A DNA stretch of 64,000 nt from Oscillospiraceae bacterium. GTDB lineage: Bacteria > Bacillota > Clostridia > Oscillospirales > Acutalibacteraceae. Positions 33,429-43,085 of this stretch are shown one piece after another. A program made the translations under genes and the position numbers. The notes under the pieces were generated by a model. The model was given only the letters and a program-made list of their open reading frames with translations, did no database searches and was not told where the DNA came from. The stretch's first letter is position 1, and the number at the start of each line of letters is the position of its first letter. Where the stretch lies: NCBI GenBank assembly GCA_015065725.1, contig SVPV01000006.1, positions 28,103 through 92,102 on the forward strand. Reading direction: 5' to 3'.

Positions 33429-34405
33429 GCTTTAACGAAGAAAAAAAGTCTTGCAGTGTATGTCACGCGTATCTTTTCGATGAAGATGACACCGTATACT
33501 GCCCTGAATGTGGGGCACCTCATCACCGCGACTGTTACGACAAAATAGGTCACTGTGCTTTAGAAGAGTTTCACGGCACAGAAAAGCAGTATGATATAGT
33601 ACGCGAAAAGGAACGTGCAGAAAAGGGAACAAAAACCGACGATAAATCGGCTGAAAGCACATTTAAATCAAGACGTGAACAATTTAAGGATTCTGTAGAA
33701 TGTAACAACTGCGGCAACACCTTCCCTGCTATTATGAACCGTTGTCCTAAATGCGGTGCTTTTAAATCCGAATCACAGTTTAAAAATGATATGCCGCCCG
33801 TTATGTTCCCTCAGTTCGACTCATTAGGCGGCGTTCCGAAGGATATGGATTTAGGTAAAGGTGTCACTGCCGACCAAGCCAGACGTTTTGTGTTTGCAAA
33901 CACCCACAGATATATACCGAAATTTGCGGCTATGTCTACAGGAACTAAAACCTCGTGGAATTGGCTTGCATTTCTTTTTCCAAGTGCATGGTATATGTCG
34001 CGAAAAATGTATTTAAAGGGAATTTTCAGTTGCATATTATTGGTTGCTTTTTCACTTTTAACACTACCTCTTTTAAGTGAGGTTGCAGTTTTAGACACCT
34101 CTGCCGCAGCAAATTACTTTGAATACTCAAAAATTCTCTCAGAGCATATGTCTTCATTAGGAGCATTGCCTCTGCTTTTATCCTTTATAGGCTCTGTGCT
34201 TAATATTATTACCCGCATTATTATAGGCTTATTTGCCGATTATCACTACAGAAATCATGTTATTGATACTATAGCTGAAATAAAGACCTCCAACCTTGAC
34301 GAGCAGGAGGCATTTATGAAAAAAGGCGGTACCAGTTTCTTTGGTATGATGCTTGGCTTTTTCGCTTTGCAGTATCTGCCGTCCTTGATAGCTATGTTTA
34401 TTTAG
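33425..34405 (+). CDS. RING-like zinc-finger membrane protein with DUF2628 domain
   Basis: 326 residues. Residues 9-45 form a prokaryotic RING-type finger (CSVC...CPECGAPHHRDCYDKIGHC); residues about 92-110 form a second zinc ribbon (CNNCG...CPKCG). Then follow YIPKFAAMSTGTKTSWNWLAF and several membrane segments, as in DUF2628 proteins. A cytoplasmic zinc module is thus tethered to the membrane. Function unknown. ATG overlaps the NUDIX stop by 4 nt; the next gene is a shorter paralogue. Confidence 0.75.
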   Translation: MSFNEEKKSCSVCHAYLFDEDDTVYCPECGAPHHRDCYDKIGHCALEEFHGTEKQYDIVREKERAEKGTKTDDKSAESTFKSRREQFKDSVECNNCGNTFPAIMNRCPKCGAFKSESQFKNDMPPVMFPQFDSLGGVPKDMDLGKGVTADQARRFVFANTHRYIPKFAAMSTGTKTSWNWLAFLFPSAWYMSRKMYLKGIFSCILLVAFSLLTLPLLSEVAVLDTSAAANYFEYSKILSEHMSSLGALPLLLSFIGSVLNIITRIIIGLFADYHYRNHVIDTIAEIKTSNLDEQEAFMKKGGTSFFGMMLGFFALQYLPSLIAMFI

Positions 34406-34415
34406 GAGATAAACT

Positions 34416-35276
34416 ATGGAAAACGAAAAAATTATATGTAGCGAGTGTTCAACCGAAAACGAGCAAAAGTATGAATATTGCAAAAACTGCGGTGCAAAGT
34501 TAAACCGAAACGAGACGGAAGCACCCAGCCCGACTAATGATGGTAATTTTGGCGATACATACAATACTGCTTCAAACTCTGATAATAATCAAACCCATAC
34601 CCAATACAGCGAAAACCAAAAAAGTGATTTTTCTTACGGAAACACTTTTGTAGAAAGCATTAACGGTATTCCTTACGGCGAGGTTGCGACCTTTGTAGGA
34701 AAACAGGCAAATAAATATATGCCCGTTTTTTCACGTCTTGAAATAACAGGCGGAAAAACCTCTTGGCATTGGCCCTGTGCGATTTTAAGCTTTTTTCTAG
34801 GCCCTTTAGGCGTGGCTCTTTGGTACTTTTACCGCAAAATGTATAAGCACGCGGCAATTTTTGCAGGTCTTGGTGTATTGCTTTCGGTTGTTAGTGAGCT
34901 AATACTCGGCAGTTTAGTGGCGTCCGAAAATTTCTTCGAGTCATATTTGGCATTTTTAATGGGCGAGATTTCAGAAAATCCTCTTTTAAACGAGGATTCG
35001 CTTAAATATGAAGTTGCAAATTTAATTTCAAGCCTCATTGAAATAACACTTGCAATAGTCTGCGGATTATTTACTCACGGTTGGTACAAGGAACACATTT
35101 CTAAAACTATTTTAAAATACCGTGCATCTAATGTAGATATGCGTTATTACCAAATGGGACTTATGTCTTTAGGCGGCACTTCGGGCGGAATGTTGGCACT
35201 CGGTTTTGCCGTTATGTTCTTTGCAGAAAACCTATCAACAATAATTTTTGCAGCAGTTACTGCTATGGGAGGATAA
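34416..35276 (+). CDS. Zinc-ribbon membrane protein with DUF2628 domain
   Basis: 286 residues. An N-terminal zinc ribbon (CSECSTENEQKYEYCKNCG) is followed by a low-complexity Asn/Thr-rich linker and then YMPVFSRLEITGGKTSWHWPCAILSFFLGP plus membrane segments matching the preceding gene (KYMPVF/RYIPKF; GGKTSWHW/GTKTSWNW). It appears to be a duplicate of that gene that kept one zinc module. Function unknown; 10 nt after its neighbour and 4 nt before galU. Confidence 0.75.
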   Translation: MENEKIICSECSTENEQKYEYCKNCGAKLNRNETEAPSPTNDGNFGDTYNTASNSDNNQTHTQYSENQKSDFSYGNTFVESINGIPYGEVATFVGKQANKYMPVFSRLEITGGKTSWHWPCAILSFFLGPLGVALWYFYRKMYKHAAIFAGLGVLLSVVSELILGSLVASENFFESYLAFLMGEISENPLLNEDSLKYEVANLISSLIEITLAIVCGLFTHGWYKEHISKTILKYRASNVDMRYYQMGLMSLGGTSGGMLALGFAVMFFAENLSTIIFAAVTAMGG

Positions 35277-35280
35277 TTTT

Positions 35281-36150
35281 ATGAAAATCAAAAAGGCAAT
35301 AATTCCGGCGGCAGGACTGGGAACCCGTGTGCTTCCTGCATCAAAAGCGTGTCCTAAAGAGATGCTCAACATAGTTGACAAGCCTGCTATTCAGTACATT
35401 GTTGAAGAGGCAGTAAAAGCAGGAATTACGGATATACTTATTATTACTAATCGTGGCAAGGGTGTTATTGAAGACCACTTTGACCACTCGGTTGAGCTTG
35501 AGGAAATTTTAAGAAGTCGCGGTAAGACCGATGTATTAAAAGAGGTTGAGAGTATTGCAAATCTTGCAAATATATACTATCTTCGTCAAAAGGAAACCAA
35601 AGGTCTTGGCGACGCCGTTCTTCGTGCTAAAGAATTTGTAGGCGATGAGCCCTTTGCAGTTATGTACGGCGACGACGTTATTATAGGTGAAATTCCCGCT
35701 ATTAGTGAGCTTTGCGAGGCTTACGAACGCTACGGTAAAAGTGTTGTAGGTATTAAGGAAGTAAGTGACGAGTATATAGTAAAATATAGCTCTATGAAGC
35801 TTGAGAGTTTAGACGATAAGGTTTATAGCATTACAGATATGATAGAAAAGCCCACCTTGGAAACCAAGTTCAGTAACTTTTCTATTTTAGGACGCTGTGT
35901 ATTAACGCCTGAAATCTTTGATATTTTAAGCACCATTCCGACGGGTGCAGGCGGCGAGTTGCAGCTAACCGATGCTATGGCTATAGTTGCAAGAACAAAA
36001 GGTATTACAGGCGTTGACTTTAGCGGCACTAGATATGATATGGGTAACAAGTTTGGCATATTAAAGGCTAATATTGAGGTTGGTCTTACCCACCCTGAAA
36101 CCGCTTTAGAGCTTAAAGAATATATAAAGGAACTAGCGGCAAGGTTATAA
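35281..36150 (+). CDS. galU: UTP-glucose-1-phosphate uridylyltransferase
   Basis: 289 residues. KKAIIPAAGLGTRVLPASK is the nucleotide-binding loop and metal region; PKEMLNIVDKPAIQYIVEEA, YGDDVII and EKP are typical. Makes UDP-glucose for glycolipids and polysaccharides. ATG at 35281 behind GGGAGG; an in-frame upstream start lies inside the previous gene and is unlikely. Confidence 0.95.
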   Translation: MKIKKAIIPAAGLGTRVLPASKACPKEMLNIVDKPAIQYIVEEAVKAGITDILIITNRGKGVIEDHFDHSVELEEILRSRGKTDVLKEVESIANLANIYYLRQKETKGLGDAVLRAKEFVGDEPFAVMYGDDVIIGEIPAISELCEAYERYGKSVVGIKEVSDEYIVKYSSMKLESLDDKVYSITDMIEKPTLETKFSNFSILGRCVLTPEIFDILSTIPTGAGGELQLTDAMAIVARTKGITGVDFSGTRYDMGNKFGILKANIEVGLTHPETALELKEYIKELAARL

Positions 36151-36833
36151 TGAAACAATACACTACAATATATTTTGATTTAGATAATACCCTGCTTGAT
36201 TTTTCAAAAAGTGAATATAACGCAATAAGGAAACTCCTTTCAATTCACAATTTGCCAGTTAGCGATGAAATTGCTGAGGTTTATTCAAAAATAAATCAAA
36301 CCTTTTGGGAAGCCTTTGAACGCGGCGACATTAAAAAAGAGGAAATTTTTGCAGGAAGATTTAAAAAACTGCTCGAACATTTAGGCGAAGAGCGTGACGC
36401 TGAAGTTATGGCAAAGGATTATTTTAAGTGCCTGTCTGAAGGTCACGACCTTATAGACGGTGCAGAGGAAATACTAAACCGTTTAAAAACACAAGGCTAT
36501 AAGCTTTATGCTACTACAAACGGGGTTGCCTCCACACAATATAGGCGTATTAAAGAATCGGGGTTAGAGCCTTTGTTTGACGGTATTTTTGTATCGGAGA
36601 AAATCGGTCACCAAAAGCCAAGCCGTGAATATTTTGACTGCGTCTTACAAGGGACACCCGAAAAGGATAAAAGCAAAATCCTGATTATCGGCGATTCGCA
36701 AAGCTCGGACATTTTAGGCGGTGTAAACTCGGGTATTGATACCTGTTGGTACAACCCCAAAGGTTTAAAAGCTACCTACTTTTCAAAATATGAAATATCG
36801 GCACTTTGCGAGCTTGAAAAAATACTATGTTAA
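36150..36833 (+). CDS. YjjG-type HAD nucleotidase
   Basis: 227 residues. HAD motif I FDLDNTLLDF, motif II YATTNG, Lys in GHQKPSREYFD, and motif IV IIGDSQSSDILGG. The sequence resembles YjjG (pyrimidine 5'-nucleotidase cleaning up non-canonical nucleotides). ATG shares bases with the galU stop (TAATG). Confidence 0.85.
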   Translation: MKQYTTIYFDLDNTLLDFSKSEYNAIRKLLSIHNLPVSDEIAEVYSKINQTFWEAFERGDIKKEEIFAGRFKKLLEHLGEERDAEVMAKDYFKCLSEGHDLIDGAEEILNRLKTQGYKLYATTNGVASTQYRRIKESGLEPLFDGIFVSEKIGHQKPSREYFDCVLQGTPEKDKSKILIIGDSQSSDILGGVNSGIDTCWYNPKGLKATYFSKYEISALCELEKILC

Positions 36834-36848
36834 AATAAAAATAAAATC

Positions 36849-36877
36849 TTGACAAAATCCCACACTAATTATATAAT
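36849..36877 (+). promoter_or_regulatory. Promoter of yceD-rpmF
   Basis: TTGACA (36849-36854), 17-nt spacer, TATAAT (36872-36877): perfect consensus. Confidence 0.85.
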
Positions 36878-36903
36878 ATAGTTTGCGACATTGAGGTGGA
36901 ACT

Positions 36904-37401
36904 ATGATTCTTGATTTAAAAAAGCTGTTTGTTAATGAGGGTTCTGTTCTGCCCATTGAGTATCAGATGGATATGAGTGAGGTTGATTTTTCGGGTGAAT
37001 TTCCGCTCAGTAAACCCGTAAAATTAAGCGGCTCTGTTTCCAATAGGGCAAGCGTTGTTGAGCTTGACATTACAGCCAGTTATGTCTTTTCGGCAAACTG
37101 TCACCGTTGCGGTGCTTTTTGCGAGCATGACCATACTGTAGAAATTAAGCGTGTGCTTGCAACTCGGGTTGAGAGTGAGGAAAACGACTCTATTATCGCA
37201 GTTCCCGATATGAAGCTTGATTTGGACGAATTAGTCTTCGGTGAGGTTTATATGAGCCTGCCAACCAAGCATTTGTGTAAGGAAGACTGTAAGGGCGTTT
37301 GTTCTAAATGCGGCAAGGACCTAAACGAAGGGGCTTGCAGCTGTCCTACAAAGGAAATTGACCCAAGACTTGCAAAGCTTGCAGAATTATTAAAAAATTA
37401 A
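36904..37401 (+). CDS. YceD/DUF177 family protein
   Basis: 165 residues. Family features: CHRCGAF in the middle and the C-terminal cysteine cluster CKEDCKGVCSKCGKDLNEGACSC, with DPRLAKLAELL at the end. Relatives act in 23S rRNA accumulation. Directly before rpmF, the standard pairing. Confidence 0.9.
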   Translation: MILDLKKLFVNEGSVLPIEYQMDMSEVDFSGEFPLSKPVKLSGSVSNRASVVELDITASYVFSANCHRCGAFCEHDHTVEIKRVLATRVESEENDSIIAVPDMKLDLDELVFGEVYMSLPTKHLCKEDCKGVCSKCGKDLNEGACSCPTKEIDPRLAKLAELLKN

Positions 37402-37433
37402 CTTTTAAATATTACGTTTAAGGAGGTGCTCTT

Positions 37434-37616
37434 ATGGCAGTACCAAAGAGAAAGACTTCTAAAGCTAGAAGAGATAAGAGAAGAAATAACGTTTGGAAAA
37501 TCAGTGCTCCGGCATTGGTAAAATGCTCAAACTGCGGTGCTTATAAGCGTCCGCATAGACTTTGTGCCGCTTGCGGACAGTACAACGGTCGTGAGGTTGT
37601 AAAGGTTGCAGAGTAA
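37434..37616 (+). CDS. rpmF: Ribosomal protein L32
   Basis: 60 residues: AVPKRKTSKARRDKRR then a zinc ribbon CSNCG...CAACG. The four cysteines make it the zinc-binding (C+) paralogue type. Ribosome site AAGGAGGTG. Confidence 0.97.
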   Translation: MAVPKRKTSKARRDKRRNNVWKISAPALVKCSNCGAYKRPHRLCAACGQYNGREVVKVAE

Positions 37617-37632
37617 TTTCTGAAACTATTGT

Positions 37633-37662
37633 GGGGAGGAGCAAGTCCTCCCCTGTTTTTTT
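37633..37662 (+). terminator. Terminator after rpmF
   Basis: GGGGAGGA-GCAAG-TCCTCCCC followed by TGTTTTTTT. Confidence 0.9.
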
Positions 37663-37717
37663 AGGAACTTCTTACATATTACTTTTTACTTTTTACTTCA
37701 TATTGGGGGTGTTTTTC

Positions 37718-39046
37718 GTGGCAGTAATAATAGGCGGCGTTCATAAGGGAAGTCCTGCCAATAAAGCAGGTATAAAAGCGGGCGATACCCTTTTAAAGCT
37801 TGACGGTGCCGAGATTGTCGACGTGCTTGACTACCGTTTTTATCAAAACAGTTCACGCATAAAGGCAGAAATACTAACACAAAGCGGCAAATGCCGTCGT
37901 GTACGCATTAAAAAAGGCGAGTATGAAGAGTTAGGTCTTACCTTCCCTACCTATTTAATGGACGAAAAACACTTCTGTAAAAATAAATGTATGTTTTGTT
38001 TTATAGACCAATTACCTAAAGGTATGAGGGAAAGTCTTTATTTTAAGGATGATGACTCAAGGCTTTCGTTTTTATTTGGCAACTATATAACACTCACAAA
38101 CCTTACCGAACACGAAATTGAACGCATTATAAAAATGCATATAAGTCCTATTAATATATCGGTACACACCACTAACCCCGAGCTTCGTGTTAAAATGATG
38201 AAAAATCCAAACGCGGGTAAAGTATTGCCGCTTATAAAGCGTTTTAACGATGCGGGCATTAAAATCAATTGCCAACTAGTGCTTTGTCCCGAGGTTAATG
38301 ACGGTGACGAGCTTGTGCGTTCATTAAACGATTTAACCGAGCTTCAAAACGTAGAATGTATAGCCGCCGTTCCCGTTGGTCTTACCGACCACCGCGAAGG
38401 GCTAGAAAAAATTTCGCCCTTTAATAAGCAATCCGCCGCCGCTGTGCTTGATATTATAGACAAGTCGGGCGACGCTTGTTTAGAAAGATGGGGTGAACGT
38501 AGGGTTTACGGCTCGGATGAGTTTTATTTGCTCTGTGAAAGAGAAATTCCCGATACCTCATACTATGGCGACTTTTTACAGCTGGAAAACGGCGTAGGAC
38601 TTTGGGCATTATTAAAGGACGAGGCAGAAAACGCCATTATAGAGCTTGAAGATACCGAACTTCCGACCGCTGAACGCCACATAAGCATAGCAACAGGTGT
38701 TGCAGCAGAGCCGCTTATAAAAGAAATTGCCCACAGCTGTGCTAGTAAAAGACAAAATCTTAAATGTGACGTATATGCAATTAAAAATGACTTTTTTGGC
38801 AATAAAATCACCGTTTCAGGTCTTGTTACCGCTACCGACATTAAAAAACAACTAGACGGTAAAAACTTAGGTGATGAGTTGCTTATTCCCTCATCTATGC
38901 TTAGAAGCGAGGGCGATATGTTCCTTGACAGTATAACCTTAGAGGAACTAGAAAAAACTCTTAATATTAAAATAACACCCGTCGATAATGACGGATATTC
39001 ACTCGTAGAGAATATTTTAGGAATAGGAGGAACCGTTAATGGCTAA
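37718..39046 (+). CDS. PDZ-radical SAM-DUF512 protein
   Basis: 442 residues. N-terminal PDZ-like segment (GVHKGSPANKAGIKAGDTLLKL), then a radical SAM domain with its cluster motif CKNKCMFC near residue 90, and a C-terminal DUF512 region (ISIATGVAAEPLIKE). Common in Clostridia just before der; the reaction is unknown. GTG at 37718 is chosen because GGGGGTG lies just upstream; extending further would add a spurious hydrophobic leader. Confidence 0.87.
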   Translation: MAVIIGGVHKGSPANKAGIKAGDTLLKLDGAEIVDVLDYRFYQNSSRIKAEILTQSGKCRRVRIKKGEYEELGLTFPTYLMDEKHFCKNKCMFCFIDQLPKGMRESLYFKDDDSRLSFLFGNYITLTNLTEHEIERIIKMHISPINISVHTTNPELRVKMMKNPNAGKVLPLIKRFNDAGIKINCQLVLCPEVNDGDELVRSLNDLTELQNVECIAAVPVGLTDHREGLEKISPFNKQSAAAVLDIIDKSGDACLERWGERRVYGSDEFYLLCEREIPDTSYYGDFLQLENGVGLWALLKDEAENAIIELEDTELPTAERHISIATGVAAEPLIKEIAHSCASKRQNLKCDVYAIKNDFFGNKITVSGLVTATDIKKQLDGKNLGDELLIPSSMLRSEGDMFLDSITLEELEKTLNIKITPVDNDGYSLVENILGIGGTVNG

Positions 39047-40364
39047 ACCCGTTGTTGCTGTGGTAGGACGTCCAAACGTTGGTAAGTCTACCCTTTTCAA
39101 TAAGCTTATAGGTCAAAGACTTTCTATTGTTGATGATACTCCCGGTGTTACGCGTGACCGTATTTACGGTGATGCCGAATGGCTTAACCGCAAGTTTATG
39201 CTTATAGATACCGGCGGTATTGAGCCTGAAAGTGACGACGTAATACTTTCGGGTATGCGTAACCAAGCCAATTTGGCTATCGAAACGGCAAACGTTATAA
39301 TATTTGTAACCGATTTAAAGTCGGGCGTTACCGCCGCAGATATGGAAATTGCATCTATGCTGCAAAAAAGCGGAAAACCCATTGTACTTTGTGTTAATAA
39401 ATGCGATACCATCGGTGAGCCACCGATTGAAATTTACGAATTTTATAATTTAGGTCTTGGTGAGCCAATAGGTGTTTCTTCTGTACACGGTCACGGCACA
39501 GGCGACCTTTTGGATGCCGTTTTTGAGCATTTGCCCGAAAGCGAATTTTCTGAAGACGATGACGAAATTATAAATGTTGCCGTTATCGGTAAACCAAATG
39601 CAGGTAAATCCTCACTTGTAAACCAAATTTCAGGCGAAGAACGTTCTATCGTATCAGATATAGCAGGCACCACCCGCGATGCCATAGATACACAGATAAC
39701 CAATAAATACGGAAAGTATAATCTTATAGATACCGCAGGTCTTCGCCGCAAGAGCCGCGTTGAAGATAAAATTGAAAAATATAGCGTACTTCGTGCTAAA
39801 ATGGCTATTGAGCGTGCCGATGTTTGCGTTATTATGCTTGATGCGGTTGACGGCTTTACCGAACAGGATTCAAAGGTTGCAGGGTTAGCACTCGAACAGG
39901 GAAAAGCTTGTATTATAGCCGTTAACAAATGGGATATTGTAGAAAAAGACGGTAAGACAATGGATAATTACCGCAAGAGCCTTATGAAAGACTTTTCCTT
40001 TATGCCCTTTGCACCGATAATATTTATTTCTGCAAAAACAGGTCAGCGTATTGACCGCCTTTTCGACCTTATAAACTATGTTCACGCACAGAACACAATG
40101 CGTATTTCTACAGGTAAGCTTAACGATATTTTAGCAGATGCTACCGCACGTGTTCAACCACCCACAGATAAAGGAAAACGACTTCGCATATACTATATGA
40201 CACAGGCCTCTACAAAGCCGCCAACATTTGTTTGTTTCTGCAACAATGCCGAGCTTTTCCATTTTTCCTATCAGCGTTATTTAGAAAATCAAATTCGTTC
40301 CACATTTGGTCTTGAGGGTACTCCTGTAAGGTTTGTAATACGTGAAAGGGGCGACAAAAAATAA
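39039..40364 (+). CDS. der: Ribosome-assembly GTPase Der (EngA)
   Basis: 441 residues with two GTPase domains in tandem: G1 motifs GRPNVGKSTL (residue ~9) and GKPNAGKSSL (~180), G4 motifs NKCD and NKWD, and a C-terminal KH-like domain. Needed for 50S maturation. Ribosome site AGGAGG lies within the end of the preceding gene; 8-nt overlap. Confidence 0.98.
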   Translation: MAKPVVAVVGRPNVGKSTLFNKLIGQRLSIVDDTPGVTRDRIYGDAEWLNRKFMLIDTGGIEPESDDVILSGMRNQANLAIETANVIIFVTDLKSGVTAADMEIASMLQKSGKPIVLCVNKCDTIGEPPIEIYEFYNLGLGEPIGVSSVHGHGTGDLLDAVFEHLPESEFSEDDDEIINVAVIGKPNAGKSSLVNQISGEERSIVSDIAGTTRDAIDTQITNKYGKYNLIDTAGLRRKSRVEDKIEKYSVLRAKMAIERADVCVIMLDAVDGFTEQDSKVAGLALEQGKACIIAVNKWDIVEKDGKTMDNYRKSLMKDFSFMPFAPIIFISAKTGQRIDRLFDLINYVHAQNTMRISTGKLNDILADATARVQPPTDKGKRLRIYYMTQASTKPPTFVCFCNNAELFHFSYQRYLENQIRSTFGLEGTPVRFVIRERGDKK

Positions 40365-40365
40365 T

Positions 40366-41019
40366 ATGATTAATGCAGTAATAGCTATTGTTTTAGCCTA
40401 TCTTATAGGCAGTATTAATTTTGCAGTAATTTTCTCAAAGTTATTTACAAAAAAAGACGTAAGAGATATGGGTAGCGGCAATGCTGGTGCAACAAATGTG
40501 CTTCGCACCGCAGGTCTGTTACCTGGAATTTTAACCTTTTTGTTTGATGCATTAAAAGGCTTTACCGCCTGTTTTGTAGGCAAAGTAATATTTTTAAGTG
40601 CCGCTTATAACGGCGGCTCTTTCCCCTACGGTGAGTACGCCGTTTATCTCGCATTTGCCTGTGGACTTGCCTGTATGCTAGGTCACGTATTCCCTGTTTT
40701 CTTCCGTTTCAAAGGTGGGAAAGGCGTTGCTGTAGCTGTGGGAATATTCGCAGTTTGCTGTCCTATCGCTATCATTTTAGGTCTTAGCGTTTTCGCCCTT
40801 GCTCTTATAATTTCTAAAATTGTATCATTAAGCTCGTTGCTTGCAACCGTTACAGTTGTAGTTTTCTCTGCCGTATTTTATGATAAGTCGGCAAGTCTTT
40901 TGCCACAAATAATTTTAAGTGTTTCTATGGGTGCTGTTGTATTCTTAAAACATATCGACAATATTAAACGACTAATTAGTGGCACCGAAAAGAAAATTCA
41001 TATCGGGAGGAAGCAGTAA
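40366..41019 (+). CDS. plsY: Acyl-phosphate glycerol-3-phosphate acyltransferase
   Basis: 217 residues, five or so membrane segments. Motifs: GSINFAVIFSK, GSGNAGATNVLRTAG, and GHVFPVFFRFKGGKGVAV (acyl phosphate/G3P site). First acylation of phospholipid synthesis. ATG 2 nt after the der stop. Confidence 0.97.
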   Translation: MINAVIAIVLAYLIGSINFAVIFSKLFTKKDVRDMGSGNAGATNVLRTAGLLPGILTFLFDALKGFTACFVGKVIFLSAAYNGGSFPYGEYAVYLAFACGLACMLGHVFPVFFRFKGGKGVAVAVGIFAVCCPIAIILGLSVFALALIISKIVSLSSLLATVTVVVFSAVFYDKSASLLPQIILSVSMGAVVFLKHIDNIKRLISGTEKKIHIGRKQ

Positions 41020-42008
41020 TGTTTAAGGTTTCTGTTCTAGGCTCAGGCGGATGGGGTATTGCACTTGCACTATCTGCATATAAAAACGGTCACAAGGTAA
41101 CCCTTTGGACACCTTTTACCGAAGAAGCCGAGTTGCTTCGTACCAAACGCACCAACGAAAAGCTTTTAAACGGTATTATAATACCAAAAGAAATAGAAAT
41201 CACAACCGATATAAGTGCAGTTGAAGGCTCATACATAACCGTCATTGCTACCCCTTCTACCGCAGTTAGAAGCGTGGCAAAAAAACTTGCCGAATGTAAA
41301 AAATTCGGCATAGTAGTAAACGTTGCAAAGGGTTTTGAAAAGGAAAGTCTTTTGCTTTTATCCGACGTTATAGAAAGCGAATTACCCGAAGCTCAAATAG
41401 CTGTTTTGTCGGGTCCCTCTCACGCTGAGGAGGTTGCACGAAATATACCCACCTCTGTTGTATCAGCGTCAAAAAGTCTACCCGTTGCCGAAATTGTGCA
41501 GAATGTTATGGCAAGTGAAACTTTGCGTATTTACACCTCTACCGACCTTATCGGTGTTGAAATCGGCGGTGCGGTTAAAAACGTAATAGCCGTTTGTGCA
41601 GGCTTTTGTGACGGTATGGGGCTTGGCGATAACACAAAAGCCGCCCTTATCACACGAGGTCTTGCCGAAATGACAAGACTTGGTATAGCTATGGGTGCTA
41701 GGGAATATACATTTGCAGGTCTTACAGGTCTTGGTGACCTTATAGTTACCTGTACTTCAAGGCATAGCCGTAACAACCGTTTCGGTTATAAGGTAGGCAG
41801 CGGCACCGATATTGCTACCGCTTTAAAAGAAGTAGGCACGGTTGAGGGATACCACGCCGCCGAAATGACATATAAGCTAGGTAAAAAATACAATGTTGAC
41901 CTACCAATTATTGAAAAGTGCTATTCCGTACTTTATCAAAACGCTGATGTTAAGTCGGTTGTACGCGACCTTATGATGCGTCCTAACCGTCGCGAATACA
42001 CACCTTGA
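41019..42008 (+). CDS. gpsA: NAD(P)-dependent glycerol-3-phosphate dehydrogenase
   Basis: 329 residues. Rossmann GSGGWGIALAL; catalytic Lys in GGAVKNVIAV; GDLIVTCTSRHSRN loop. Supplies glycerol-3-P to PlsY, whose gene it overlaps (TAATG). The der-plsY-gpsA cluster is conserved in Firmicutes. Confidence 0.97.
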   Translation: MFKVSVLGSGGWGIALALSAYKNGHKVTLWTPFTEEAELLRTKRTNEKLLNGIIIPKEIEITTDISAVEGSYITVIATPSTAVRSVAKKLAECKKFGIVVNVAKGFEKESLLLLSDVIESELPEAQIAVLSGPSHAEEVARNIPTSVVSASKSLPVAEIVQNVMASETLRIYTSTDLIGVEIGGAVKNVIAVCAGFCDGMGLGDNTKAALITRGLAEMTRLGIAMGAREYTFAGLTGLGDLIVTCTSRHSRNNRFGYKVGSGTDIATALKEVGTVEGYHAAEMTYKLGKKYNVDLPIIEKCYSVLYQNADVKSVVRDLMMRPNRREYTP

Positions 42009-42050
42009 TTTAAAAAATCGCAAAAAAAAGCATATATTTCAAAAAAATGC

Positions 42051-42079
42051 TTGCATTATTGTCGGTTTTCTGTTATTAT
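42051..42079 (+). promoter_or_regulatory. Promoter of rpmB
   Basis: TTGCAT (42051-42056), 17-nt spacer, TATTAT (42074-42079). Confidence 0.55.
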
Positions 42080-42134
42080 TATTTTTGCTAATGTGATTGC
42101 AGTGTTGCAATCGAATCAGAAGGAGGTGCATACC

Positions 42135-42323
42135 ATGGCAAAATGTGAAATTTGTAGTAAGGAAATTGCTTTTGGTATTAAGGTTTCTCACTCACACAGA
42201 CGTTCTAACAGAACTTGGAAGCCTAACGTTAAAAAGGTTAAGGCTATTGTTGACGGTTCACCCCGTCATATAAATGTCTGCACCCGTTGCTTACGCTCGG
42301 GCAAGGTTACCAGAGCAATCTAA
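42135..42323 (+). CDS. rpmB: Ribosomal protein L28
   Basis: 62 residues: AKCEICSKEIAFGIKVSHSH, RTWKPNVKKVK and CTRCLRSGKV. Two Cys pairs mark the zinc-binding form. ATG at 42135 behind AGAAGGAGGTG. Confidence 0.97.
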   Translation: MAKCEICSKEIAFGIKVSHSHRRSNRTWKPNVKKVKAIVDGSPRHINVCTRCLRSGKVTRAI

Positions 42324-42344
42324 TTGCAATTTATTAAAAACACA

Positions 42345-42385
42345 GCCTCGACTGCCCGTTCTGTATAGGGCGGCGAGGTTTTTGT
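42345..42385 (+). terminator. Terminator after rpmB
   Basis: GCCTCG...CGAGGT outer stem with an inner GCCC/GGGC stem, followed by TTTTTG. Confidence 0.82.
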
Positions 42386-42425
42386 TTTATAGGGATTTAA
42401 GAACAATTAATTTTACGGTGAAAAT

Positions 42426-43085
42426 ATGATTAAAGCAGTTTTATTCGACCTTGACGGCACCCTTGCAAACTCACTTAAAGACCTTGCAGATGCCACAAAC
42501 TACGCCCTTGCAACCGAGAATTTTCCGCCCCACCAAACAGAAGAATTTAAAATGTTTGTGGGCGACGGTATTTCTAAAATGCTTGAGCGTGCCTTGCCTG
42601 ACGGCTATCGCGACAGTGAAACAGTAGCACGTATGGAAAAGGTTTTTCTAAAATATTATTCGGTACACTATGCCGATAGTACCGCCTCATACGACGGGAT
42701 TGATGAGCTTTTATCAGAGCTTCAAAAAACGGGGCTGATAATAGCCGTTGTTACTAATAAAGCACAGGAAATGGCAGACGTGGTAGTTAAAAAGCTTTAC
42801 GGCGACACATTTAAAAAGGTGTTTGGTAAACGCGTAGGCGTTCCTGCAAAGCCTGACCCTACACTTGCCCTTTTAGCTATGGAAGAATTAGGTGTAAAGC
42901 CCGAAGAATGTGTATTTTTAGGTGATTCGGGTATGGACGTTTTAACCGCCGTTAATAGCGGGGCTGTACCTGTTGGTGAGCTTTGGGGCTTTAGAGGCAA
43001 GGCAGAACTTTTAGCAAACGGTGCTAAATACATAATAAACAAGCCCTTAGAGCTTTTGGATATAATAAGGGAGAACAACAATTGA
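42426..43085 (+). CDS. gph: Phosphoglycolate phosphatase-like HAD hydrolase
   Basis: 219 residues. HAD motifs FDLDGTLANS, VVTNKAQEM, AKPDP and FLGDSGMDVLTA are all intact. Gph-type by overall sequence, though HAD substrates are hard to call. Its stop overlaps the MFS start. Confidence 0.82.
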   Translation: MIKAVLFDLDGTLANSLKDLADATNYALATENFPPHQTEEFKMFVGDGISKMLERALPDGYRDSETVARMEKVFLKYYSVHYADSTASYDGIDELLSELQKTGLIIAVVTNKAQEMADVVVKKLYGDTFKKVFGKRVGVPAKPDPTLALLAMEELGVKPEECVFLGDSGMDVLTAVNSGAVPVGELWGFRGKAELLANGAKYIINKPLELLDIIRENNN

